This document shows, in pieces, positions 7,992 through 13,906 of a stretch of 34,694 nucleotides of DNA. The notes below the pieces were generated by a model. That model saw only the letters and a program-made list of their open reading frames with translations. It had not been told where the DNA came from and ran no database searches. This stretch comes from Nocardiopsaceae bacterium (GTDB taxonomy: Bacteria > Actinomycetota > Actinomycetes > Streptosporangiales > Streptosporangiaceae), in contig JAFMRC010000015.1 of assembly GCA_017354375.1 (NCBI GenBank), positions 1 through 34,694 on the forward strand. The letters are read 5' to 3'. Numbering within the stretch: position 1 is the first letter of the stretch; the number at the start of each line of letters is the position of its first letter. A program made the position numbers and the translations under genes.

Positions 7992-8286
7992 CCGGCCTGG
8001 TCGGCCCCTGCCCACTCCGCGCGCAAGACCCACCCGAACCCTTTTCCCCGAACGGATACTCGCGACTGCCCCCGTTCCCCGCCTCCGGCGGGTCGGAACT
8101 CTCCCGCGTCGCTGGTGAGACCGAGGTAGGCGTTCTCCAGCTTGGAGCGGGCGTCCGGGTAAGCAGCCGCCGATCATCGCGCAGGTGGTGACCGTTTCCA
8201 GGCGTCTGGCGCCGTACCGTGGTGCTCGCGCGGGGCATGTGATCGCCGCCGGTCCTAAGGATCGAACAGAATGTCGGTGGCCGGCG
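7992..8286. other. Gene-free stretch with possible gene debris
   Basis: No intact gene is supported. On the minus strand about 8190-8100 reads ARSKLENAYLGLTSDAGEF, which has protein-like composition but no start and no clear family; it may be a decayed gene end. One copy of a 27-bp dispersed repeat lies at 8046-8072. Confidence 0.4.
8046..8072 (+). repeat. 27-bp dispersed repeat, copy A
   Basis: The 27 bases beginning CCCCGAACGGATACTCGCGA are repeated exactly, in inverted orientation, at 21592-21618. Both copies lie just beyond the end of a transcription unit. A degenerate form occurs at 14484-14506. Confidence 0.75.
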
Positions 8287-8317
8287 TTAGCGTGGACTCG
8301 TTGGTCGTTCACGCTAA
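8287..8317 (+). promoter_or_regulatory. Inverted repeat abutting the DUF4262 ribosome-binding site
   Basis: TTAGCGTG (8287-8294) and CACGCTAA (8310-8317) form a perfect 8-bp inverted repeat with a 15-nt loop. The last two bases of the right arm are the first two of the AAGGAGG Shine-Dalgarno (8316-8322). It could be an mRNA hairpin that tunes translation or a protein-binding site. Confidence 0.55.
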
Positions 8318-8329
8318 GGAGGAACGGGA

Positions 8330-8848
8330 ATGTGCTGGCAGTGTGATCATCCGGGAAGCACGTTCGAGGACTGGCTAGACCACATTCGCGAGTGGAAGGA
8401 GCGGTACTGCTTCGCAGTGGTGGGGGTGGAGCGTGACGGGGCGCGCCCGCCCTGGGCATACACCGTGGGACTGACCGAGCACGGTAAGCCGGAGCTGGTG
8501 GTGACCGGCATGCGGGCGGGTCCCGCCACCACGTTGCTGAACAGCGTCGCATCCCACCTGCTGCACGCCGAGGCGCCCTGGCCGGGTGAGCGGGTTCCGC
8601 TGACCGGCGGGCCGCTGATCGAGATCGTCGAGGTCGCCGAGCCGACGGCGCACCTGAACGTCGCGGTCGCGCTCTATGGCCCGCGGCTGCGGGCGCTGCA
8701 ACTCGTGCACGCCGACGACCGTGGCCACTGGCCGTGGGAAGTCGGCTGGCGGGGTGTCCGGGGCGGTCAGCCCGTCCTCGGCATCCGTGCCGAGCGGGCC
8801 GCGACCAGCACCACTGCGTGTTCATCTAGCCGCCACACTGCTGTTTAA
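8330..8848 (+). CDS. DUF4262 domain protein
   Basis: The 172-aa protein has the DUF4262 pattern: a GVERDGARPPWAYTVGLTEHGKPELVVTG core near residues 32-61, then TLLNSVASHL and a C-terminal region ending HWPWEVGW. An N-terminal CxxC (MCWQC) may bind metal. The role of DUF4262 is not known. AAGGAGG lies 7 nt before the ATG and touches an inverted repeat. The last 30 bases and the stop lie inside a 23-bp-period repeat array, so the C-terminal tail (TSTTACSSSRHTAV) may have been added by that array. It converges on the HxlR gene. Confidence 0.75.
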   Translation: MCWQCDHPGSTFEDWLDHIREWKERYCFAVVGVERDGARPPWAYTVGLTEHGKPELVVTGMRAGPATTLLNSVASHLLHAEAPWPGERVPLTGGPLIEIVEVAEPTAHLNVAVALYGPRLRALQLVHADDRGHWPWEVGWRGVRGGQPVLGIRAERAATSTTACSSSRHTAV

Positions 8849-8908
8849 ATAGCCGCTCATACCGTGTTGATCTAGCCGAACCTGCGACGATAATCTAGCC
8901 GCTCAACG
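8817..8908. repeat. Four-unit tandem array, 23-bp period
   Basis: TAGCC occurs at 8827, 8850, 8873 and 8896, exactly 23 bp apart each time. Aligned units are 8817-8839, 8840-8862, 8863-8885 and 8886-8908. Most share a GTGTT-like left part, ATCTAGCCG in the centre and a GCTCA-like right part. Unit 1 and part of unit 2 lie in the DUF4262 3' end; unit 4 holds the TGA of the convergent HxlR gene. The units are degenerate but strictly phased, like iterons or multiple operator sites. No fifth unit was found on either side. Confidence 0.7.
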
Positions 8909-9418
8909 AGGTTCCGGACCCTGTCTGAGAAATGGGCGTCTCGACTCCGTCTCACGGAGCCGGACGGCTCCGGGGCCGGGTTCGACTGTAATATCGCCGA
9001 AGCTGTCAAGCACGTGGCCGTGGTCGCAGCGCAACGCGACCACGGTGGGTGCGCCGCAGCCGCGGTGGCGGTGCACGGTCGCGGGGCCGGGGGGATCGGC
9101 TAGGTGCCTGTCCCCCCATGCCTTCAGCGCGGCAAGCACGGGGAACAGCTCACCCCCGGCGGTGGTCAGCCAGTATTCGTGACGTACGCGCTGGCCCGCC
9201 TCGTGATAGGGCCGTCGCTCCAGGAGGCCATCGGCGACCAGGGCGCTCAGGCTCCTGCTGAGGACCGCGGGAGAAATCCCGATGTGCCGCTGGATCTCAT
9301 CGAACCGATGCAGCCCGCGGAAGACCTCACGCAGCACCACCAGCGCCCATGGCCTGCCCACGAGTTCAAGCGTCCGCCCGATGCTGCAGTTAGCGGGATC
9401 CTGCTCGCGCCACTCCAT
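8903..9418 (-). CDS. HxlR family winged-helix regulator
   Basis: The 171-aa protein begins MEWREQDPANCSIGRTLELV; the Cys at residue 11 and the following GRPWALVVLREVFRGLHRFDEIQ, ISPAVLSRSLSALVADGLLERRPY and YWLTTAGGELFPVLAALKAW are the HxlR winged helix. HxlR proteins are small dimeric regulators that respond to aldehydes, thiol stress or drugs and usually control a divergent neighbour. Here the divergent neighbour is a 47-codon ORF, and two inverted repeats lie between them. The C-terminal tail (HRHRGCGAPTVVALRCDHGH) has Cys/His pairs that might bind metal. Confidence 0.87.
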   Translation of the reverse strand: MEWREQDPANCSIGRTLELVGRPWALVVLREVFRGLHRFDEIQRHIGISPAVLSRSLSALVADGLLERRPYHEAGQRVRHEYWLTTAGGELFPVLAALKAWGDRHLADPPGPATVHRHRGCGAPTVVALRCDHGHVLDSFGDITVEPGPGAVRLRETESRRPFLRQGPEPR

Positions 9419-9431
9419 GTCGTCCAGGCTA

Positions 9432-9493
9432 CCTGGCTACTTGACTGGAAGCCAGGGTCCTGCGATGCTGCTGACTATCGAAGAGATAGTCAG
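9432..9493 (+). promoter_or_regulatory. HxlR intergenic promoter with two inverted repeats
   Basis: TTGACT (9441-9446) and GATGCT (9464-9469), 17 bp apart, form a rightward promoter. CCTGGCT/AGCCAGG (9432-9438, 9450-9456) straddles the -35. CTGACTATC and GATAGTCAG (9471-9479, 9485-9493, 5-bp spacer) is a perfect 9-bp repeat covering the likely transcription start. Both are good operator candidates for HxlR acting on itself and on the rightward ORF. Confidence 0.6.
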
Positions 9494-9506
9494 GTAGGAG
9501 ACATTC

Positions 9507-9650
9507 ATGCCGTTCGTCGATGCCGACCCGCCCCAGCTGCTAGCCGAGTGCGCCACTACGTTCGGGCTGGACGCCCGCGACCGCCTCGCCGAGACCGCGG
9601 ATCCCGGATCCGCCGGGGCGCACGCGGGGCTCACTACCGGCATGGGGTAA
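9507..9650 (+). CDS. 47-aa ORF divergent from HxlR, possibly a truncated gene
   Basis: The ATG follows AGGAG by 6 nt and sits behind a promoter with an operator, so it is likely translated. The product starts MPFVDADPPQLLAECATTFG and ends GAHAGLTTGMG. It matches no family I recognise. It may be the front of an HxlR-controlled enzyme gene cut short by rearrangement, or a true small protein. A short hairpin (CCGCG/CGCGG, 9652-9666) follows the TAA. Confidence 0.5.
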   Translation: MPFVDADPPQLLAECATTFGLDARDRLAETADPGSAGAHAGLTTGMG

Positions 9651-9736
9651 CCCGCGAAACACGCGGCTCCCCCGGCGGCGATAAGAGGCATATGACCGTT
9701 CCCCGCAGGCCCGCCCCGGAAGTACGAGAGTAACGG

Positions 9737-9952
9737 GTGTGGCTGATGGGGACGGCGCGGGAGGGGACCGGAGCTGGCGGCCACGGCCTGGGCCTGGCGA
9801 TCGTCGCGGCCGTCGCCCGCGCCCACGGCGCCACGCTCACCGCGAGCGCCCGCCCCGCGGGCGGCCTGGACGTCGGCGTAAGCCTCCCAGGGTCGGCCTC
9901 GGCCCCTGCCCCCAGCGTGGGGCGACGCGGGGCTTTGCTCCTCCCCGAGTGA
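9737..9952 (+). pseudogene. Sensor histidine kinase fragment (end of ATPase domain)
   Basis: From the GTG at 9737 the frame reads GAGGHGLGLAIVAAVARAHG and then ATLTASARPAGGLDVGVSLP. The GxGLGLxIV pattern is the G2 box of HATPase_c domains, and the rest is the last strand of the kinase core. The H box, N box and G1 box are absent, and a TAA lies just upstream in frame, so this is only the last 60 or so residues of a former kinase. No response regulator is nearby. Confidence 0.75.
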
Positions 9953-9961
9953 GGACTACCA

Positions 9962-9981
9962 TATATGTCATGACGATGACA
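9962..9981 (+). promoter_or_regulatory. vapBC -10 region and operator
   Basis: TATATG (9962-9967) is a -10-like hexamer. TGTCAT (9966-9971) and ATGACA (9976-9981) form a perfect 6-bp inverted repeat with a 4-bp spacer covering the vapB start codon. This placement fits autorepression by the VapBC complex. Confidence 0.6.
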
Positions 9982-10227
9982 CGGACGACCGTTTACCTCT
10001 CACAGGATGCCAAGCGGCGGCTGTCAACAGCCGCCCAACGCCGTCATCGCAGCGAGGCGGAGTTGATCCGGGACGCGATCGACCAGCTCCTGGCCGACGA
10101 GCCGCAGCGTCCCCGGCCGAATCCGCCCCAGCTCGATCTCGACCCGGCGGTCATCGACAACCTGGACGAACATCTCTCCTCGGGGTTCGGGGCGGACGGC
10201 CTTGAGGGCGCCTCGTGGCACAGCTGA
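9970..10227 (+). CDS. vapB: VapB-type ribbon-helix-helix antitoxin
   Basis: The 85-aa protein begins MTMTRTTVYLSQDAKRRLST, a beta strand followed by the two helices of a ribbon-helix-helix domain (HRSEAELIRDAIDQLL). Its acidic, Pro-rich tail (residues about 45-85) would wrap the toxin. The start is ATG 9970, with ATG 9976 as an alternative; no clear Shine-Dalgarno is seen, so it may be leaderless. Its stop lies 13 bp inside vapC, typical of translationally coupled antitoxin-toxin pairs. Confidence 0.87.
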   Translation: MTMTRTTVYLSQDAKRRLSTAAQRRHRSEAELIRDAIDQLLADEPQRPRPNPPQLDLDPAVIDNLDEHLSSGFGADGLEGASWHS

Positions 10228-10646
10228 TCATCGATACCTCCGGCTATCTTGCCGGAACTGTCGCCAAGCACCCCCTACATGACGCGGTGCTCACGATGCT
10301 GGGCAGCGTCCGCCAGCCACCGGTCATCTCGCCGCTGGTGATAGCGGAGATCGACTACATGGCCCTGGACAAGGCCGGGGTTGCCAGGGAACTCGACGTG
10401 ATCGATGACCTGACCAGCGGCGCGTACGAACTCCCCGATCTGGACATCGATGACCTCCGCTCAGCCAGGCGGCTAGCCGCCAGGCACCAAGACCTGAAGA
10501 TCGGGATGACCGACGCTGTGAACGCTGTCCTGGCTGAACGCTATGACACTAATGAGATCCTCACCACCGACCAGCGGCACTTCCGTGCGATTGTTCCCCT
10601 GACCAGGCGCTTCGATTCTTTTCGCATCCTGCCCGCGGACCTGTGA
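10215..10646 (+). CDS. vapC: VapC-type PIN-domain ribonuclease toxin
   Basis: The 143-aa PIN protein carries the four acidic metal-binding residues of the fold: Asp7 (LIIDTSGYL), Glu45 (VIAEIDYM), Asp100 (IGMTDAVNAVLA) and Asp119 (ILTTDQRHF). VapC toxins cut specific tRNAs or rRNA when freed from VapB. All catalytic residues are present, so it should be active. It starts with GTG and overlaps vapB. Confidence 0.9.
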   Translation: MAQLIIDTSGYLAGTVAKHPLHDAVLTMLGSVRQPPVISPLVIAEIDYMALDKAGVARELDVIDDLTSGAYELPDLDIDDLRSARRLAARHQDLKIGMTDAVNAVLAERYDTNEILTTDQRHFRAIVPLTRRFDSFRILPADL

Positions 10647-10663
10647 TGTCACCGGAGGGTTCC

Positions 10664-11218
10664 ATGAGCGATCAGCTGCCCGAGCCGGGCACGTGGACGA
10701 TCGACCCGATGCACTCCTTCGTGGAGTTCACCGTCGAGCACTTCACGGTCGCGTTCGCCCACGGCATCGCCGCGGGCCCGACGGGAACGATCATCATCGC
10801 TGGCGATCTGCTGTCCTCGTCCGTCCGGGCGTCCATCGACGTGTCGACCCTGACCACCGCCAACAAGATGCGGGACGAGAAGATCCTCGGCCCCGACGTC
10901 CTCGACGCCGAGCGGTACCCCGCGATCGACTTCGCGTCCCGGGCGCTGCGCGAGGCACCGGGCGGCGGCTACGAACTCGACGGGGACCTGACGCTGCACG
11001 GCATCACCCGGCCGGTCACCCTCACGCTCACGCCGCACGGGGTCATCACCGACACCTGGGGGAAGACCCGGCTGGGCCTCACCGCGACCGCGGAGATCGC
11101 CCGCAGCGACTTCGACGTGCTGAAGTTCGGGTACGTGGCACTGGCGGCGGGCGGCTTCATGGTGCCGGACGCGGTCCGCGTCACCCTCGAGATCGAGGCC
11201 ACGCGCGACGCGGCCTAG
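10664..11218 (+). CDS. YceI family lipocalin-like protein
   Basis: YceI proteins form a lipocalin-like barrel that binds isoprenoid chains; many are periplasmic, but actinobacterial ones are often cytoplasmic, and no signal peptide is seen here. Signature parts are GTWTIDPMHSFVEFTVEH at the N-terminus, SSVRASIDVSTLTTANKMRDEKI, LDAERYPAIDFAS, GDLTLHGITRPVTL and the C-terminal DAVRVTLEIEA. The ATG at 10664 follows GGAGGG. It starts 17 bp after vapC and may be co-transcribed with it, although no functional link to the toxin is known. 184 aa is normal. Confidence 0.9.
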   Translation: MSDQLPEPGTWTIDPMHSFVEFTVEHFTVAFAHGIAAGPTGTIIIAGDLLSSSVRASIDVSTLTTANKMRDEKILGPDVLDAERYPAIDFASRALREAPGGGYELDGDLTLHGITRPVTLTLTPHGVITDTWGKTRLGLTATAEIARSDFDVLKFGYVALAAGGFMVPDAVRVTLEIEATRDAA

Positions 11219-11238
11219 CATCCCGTCACCGCCGACCG

Positions 11239-11276
11239 TTGTAGTCAAGATTATGGTCAACTATAATTCTGACCAT
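11239..11276 (+). promoter_or_regulatory. Promoter and operator of the Phd/RelE-type module
   Basis: TTGTAG (11239-11244), a 17-bp spacer and a perfect TATAAT (11262-11267) form the best promoter in the window. The ATG at 11275 lies 7 nt after the -10, so the message should be leaderless. ATGGTCA (11253-11259) and TGACCAT (11270-11276) are a perfect 7-bp inverted repeat that brackets the -10 and the start, the expected site for autorepression. Confidence 0.8.
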
Positions 11277-11565
11277 GACGATCCTGCCACTCAACGATGT
11301 CAAGACCCGTTTCTCCGCCATCGCCGACGAGGTGGCGGCCACTCATGACCGCGTGATCGTGACGCGGAGCGGCCGGCCGCATGTCATGGTCATCGCCGTC
11401 GATGACTTCGAGTCACTGCAGATGACCCGCGAGCTGCTCGCCGAACCTGGCGCCGTGCCGGAGATCCTGGCCGCCGACCGGGAGGTCTCGGCCGGGGAGT
11501 ATCACACCATGGACGAGCTACGGGCCGTGCTCGAAGAGCGCCAGCGCCAGGATGCCGACGAGTGA
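11275..11565 (+). CDS. Phd/YefM family antitoxin
   Basis: The 96-aa protein starts MTILPLNDVKTRFSAIADEV, followed by HDRVIVTRSGRPHVMVIAVDDFESL, the Phd/YefM DNA-binding fold. The acidic C-terminal helix (AGEYHTMDELRAVLEERQ) would bind and block the toxin. Its TGA overlaps the GTG of the toxin by 4 bp (GTGA). The promoter and a bracketing inverted repeat lie directly upstream. Confidence 0.9.
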   Translation: MTILPLNDVKTRFSAIADEVAATHDRVIVTRSGRPHVMVIAVDDFESLQMTRELLAEPGAVPEILAADREVSAGEYHTMDELRAVLEERQRQDADE

Positions 11566-11849
11566 GCGACGCGTATTCCGTCCGGCTCGCTTCCGGCGTG
11601 CTGCGGACCCTCCAGGCAGGGCCGCCAAAGGGAGTTCCGCTCAACGCCGCGTGGGCGATTTTCGAGTTCATCCACGGGCCACTCAGCACAGATCCCTGGC
11701 GGGTCTCCAAGCCGCTGCACGACGAGCTGGAAGGCTTCCGCGGCGCAAGGCGCGGTGAGTACCGGGTCGTGTTCCGCGTCGATGAGGAGCGGCGAGTAAT
11801 CCGCGTGGTCCGAGTTGACCACCGCTCTGACATCTACCGGCCAACCTAA
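11562..11849 (+). CDS. RelE/ParE superfamily toxin
   Basis: The 95-aa basic protein has the RelE-fold pattern: YSVRLASGVLRTL at the start, KPLHDELEGFRGARRGEYRVVFRVDEE in the middle, and VVRVDHRSDIYR at the end. RelE-type toxins cut mRNA on the ribosome; ParE relatives poison gyrase, and sequence reading alone does not fully separate the two, though the GEYRVVF and HRSDIYR parts favour RelE. It is translationally coupled to the antitoxin. Confidence 0.88.
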   Translation: MSDAYSVRLASGVLRTLQAGPPKGVPLNAAWAIFEFIHGPLSTDPWRVSKPLHDELEGFRGARRGEYRVVFRVDEERRVIRVVRVDHRSDIYRPT

Positions 11850-11869
11850 GCGAAGCGGGGGGTGCCGAC

Positions 11870-12097
11870 GTGCCAGCTGGTGAGCGGCAAGTCACCGTGC
11901 TCGGAAGCTGCGGCGGGTTTCCGGAGCCGGGCCGGGCGTGCAGCGGGTTCGCGGTGGACTGGGATGGCTACCGCCTGGCCCTGGACCTGGGCTACGGCAC
12001 GCTGCCGCGGCTGCTCGCGCACTGGCCAGGGGGTCTGTCGCGGAACTGGCTGGGGTATCAAGCCGCATACTGTCCATTATGTACGCTAAAGCCTTAA
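11870..12097 (+). pseudogene. Truncated metallo-beta-lactamase-fold hydrolase
   Basis: From GTG 11870 the frame reads VTVLGSCGGFPEPGRACSGF, then DGYRLALDLGYGTLPRLLAH, the N-terminus of actinobacterial RNase Z-like MBL-fold hydrolases. After about 12030 the similarity ends, and the frame closes at 12097 without the HxHxDH metal motif that should follow. Only about 55 of some 250 residues remain, so it is a remnant. The break lies at the edge of the toxin-antitoxin region. Confidence 0.75.
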
Positions 12098-12253
12098 CCT
12101 TTCCCTTAAACCCAAGACGCACAGGCCGCTTAACCGTGTCGTTTGGGTCTCCGCTCGCCCCTAACGACACAGCCAGGCACGGTAAATACCCTGGCCGGGT
12201 ATAACCCGGCAGCGATGGCGCCGTCGCTGTCGTTTCGGCCCCGGCGCGAGGAG
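12098..12253. other. Gap between MBL remnant and marR, with two hairpins
   Basis: GTGTCGTT/AACGACAC (12136-12143, 12163-12170) and ATACCC/GGGTAT (12186-12191, 12197-12202) are perfect inverted repeats. They lie downstream of marR and may end its transcript. No coding sequence is supported. Confidence 0.4.
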
Positions 12254-12703
12254 TTACAGGCGGTCCAGGATGTGGGCGCAGGCGGCGCCGAGGGCGCGGA
12301 ACTCCTCCGGGTCCAGCGCCTCCACGATGAGCTTGCGGACGGCCTCGACGTGGCCGGGCGCGGTCTCGGTGACCTTGTCCCAGCCGGCGTCGGTGAGCAC
12401 CGCGTTGATGAACCGGCCGTCGGAGGGGCAGGACTCGCGCCGGACCCAGCCGCGCCGCTCCAGCCTGCTGACCACGTGCGACAACCGGGACAGCGAGCCG
12501 CTGGCCATCGCGGCGAGATCGCTCATCCGCAGGCTCCGGTCCGGGGCCTCCGACAGGCTGGCCAGCACCAGGTACTCGAAGTGGGTGACCTGCGCGTCTC
12601 GCTGCAACTGCGCGTCGAGGGCGGCGGGCAGCCGGAAAAGCAGCGCCGCGAGCGGCCGCCATGCCTGCTGTTCTTCGTCGGTCAGCCAGCGGGGGTCATC
12701 CAT
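12254..12703 (-). CDS. MarR family regulator
   Basis: The 149-aa protein has the MarR layout: an N-terminal dimerisation helix (EEQQAWRPLAALLFRLPAAL), the winged helix THFEYLVLASLSEAPDRSLR, SDLAAMASGSLSRLSHVVSR and LERRGWVRRE, the wing motif SDGRFINAVLTDAGW, and a C-terminal dimer helix. Its start overlaps the end of the reductase gene by 22 bp, so both are on one transcript. It may sense a metabolite linked to that enzyme or regulate elsewhere; no operator was identified. Confidence 0.9.
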   Translation of the reverse strand: MDDPRWLTDEEQQAWRPLAALLFRLPAALDAQLQRDAQVTHFEYLVLASLSEAPDRSLRMSDLAAMASGSLSRLSHVVSRLERRGWVRRESCPSDGRFINAVLTDAGWDKVTETAPGHVEAVRKLIVEALDPEEFRALGAACAHILDRL

Positions 12704-13605
12704 AAACCAAGATTACGATCGCGCAGGCCAGCAGTCTCAACCACCCTGGTGATAGCCTCGGCCTCCCAGCCCGGCGCCATGATGTGCACCCCGGCGACGC
12801 CGGGAACCGCGCGCAGGCCCTTGATCACGTCGGCGGCGACGCTCACCCCGGCGGCCTTCGCGTCGGCGCCGGACAGGCCCGCCAGCCTGGCGAACGTCGC
12901 GTCATCGACCTCGACACCCGGGATGTTCCGGTGCATGTGCTCCAGGGCACGGGTGCTGCGCGGCGGCATGACGCCGACGATCACCGGGGTGCCGGCCAGC
13001 ACCCCCCCGGCGGCCAGTGGCGCGAACCACTCGGCGAACCGGGGCACGTCGAAGACGATGTTGGTCTGGAAGAACCGCGCGCCCGCCCTGATCTTGTCCT
13101 CGATCCGCTGCGCGGGGTCCACCAGGGGGTTCATCGCGCCGGCCACGAAGAAGTCCGTGGGCGTCGTCAGCGTCTCCCCCGCGGCCAGCTCGCCCTGGTT
13201 GAGCCTGCGGATGAGCCGCAGCAGGCCGAGGGCATCGACGTCCTTCACGTCCGTCGCCATATCCGCGTATTTACCGACCTTGAGGGGGTCGCCGGACAGG
13301 GCGAGGACGTTGCGCACGCCAAGGGCCCAGGCGCCGAGGAGATCGGACTGGATCGCCATGATGTTCCGGTCACGGGTGGTGACCTGCAGGATGGGGGTGA
13401 CGCCTTTCTCCATCAGCCAGGTGGACGCGGCGAGCGGGGACACCTTGGTGGTGGCGGCCTGGTTGTCGGTCACGTTCGCGGCGTCGACCAGGCCAGCGAT
13501 CGCCTCCGCGGCCTGGCGGACCGGTGCGGCGACCGGATCCAGCGGCGGGGAAAGCTCGGCGGTGACCGCGAACGTGCCCGCCGCCAGGATGTCTCGCAGG
13601 GCCAT
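12682..13605 (-). CDS. Methylenetetrahydrofolate reductase family protein
   Basis: This family reduces 5,10-methylene-THF to 5-methyl-THF, or is a related folate-dependent flavoprotein. The 307-aa TIM barrel shows FAVTAELSPPLDP (catalytic Glu in the first strand), ANVTDNQAATTKVSPLA, GVTPILQVTTRDRN, NVLALSGDPLKVGKYAD, FFVAGAMNPL, RFFQTNIVFD and PVIVGVMPPRS. These fit PF02219 but are not closest to classical MetF of methionine synthesis. ATG 13605 gives the usual MALRDILAAG start with AAGGGAG about 11 nt before it. An upstream in-frame extension exists but lacks family features. Confidence 0.85.
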   Translation of the reverse strand: MALRDILAAGTFAVTAELSPPLDPVAAPVRQAAEAIAGLVDAANVTDNQAATTKVSPLAASTWLMEKGVTPILQVTTRDRNIMAIQSDLLGAWALGVRNVLALSGDPLKVGKYADMATDVKDVDALGLLRLIRRLNQGELAAGETLTTPTDFFVAGAMNPLVDPAQRIEDKIRAGARFFQTNIVFDVPRFAEWFAPLAAGGVLAGTPVIVGVMPPRSTRALEHMHRNIPGVEVDDATFARLAGLSGADAKAAGVSVAADVIKGLRAVPGVAGVHIMAPGWEAEAITRVVETAGLRDRNLGLWMTPAG

Positions 13606-13906
13606 GGGGGTCGGTTCTCCCTTCCGGCGGGCCCGTGGCCGCGTGCTGCGCATCCGCGGGGCGGTCCTCGCCTCTTCAATCCTCGCAAGAGCCGGCGAAC
13701 CGCGCCAGGAAAAGATTCCCCCGGCCCCGCACCGAGTCGCCCCAGGTTGTGTCCCCGCCACTAACGCGCCGGCCTCCACCAGGCTAGTCTCCCGACCCTA
13801 GTCTTCCAGCCATCGACCGGCCCGCGCCGGCGATCGCGCGCTTGCCAGCGCGGCCCCCGGATGGTTCCCTAGCATCTGTGAGGGGAACCGTGCCCGCGAG
13901 GGAAAG
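13606..13906. other. Divergent promoter gap between the reductase and PAP2-like genes
   Basis: No gene or known riboswitch was recognised; the leader of the reductase gene was checked for SAM and cobalamin aptamer signatures and none was seen. GGTTCCC/GGGAACC (13863-13869, 13883-13889) is a perfect 7-bp inverted repeat in front of the rightward gene, with TAGCAT, a possible -10, in its loop. Confidence 0.45.

Noticed and set aside
7918-8330. Hydroxylase gene ectD after ectC
   Set aside because: The region has a terminator and no open frame with dioxygenase motifs.
8817-8908. CRISPR array
   Set aside because: The period is 23 bp with no constant repeat plus variable spacer, and no cas genes are present.
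13606-13760. SAM or cobalamin riboswitch before the reductase gene
   Set aside because: The leader lacks the conserved core sequences of these aptamers.
12143-13801. A long open frame on the plus strand across marR and the reductase gene
   Set aside because: It is antisense to two well-recognised genes, has no family features and an Arg/Ala/Pro/Ser-rich composition typical of high-GC shadow frames.
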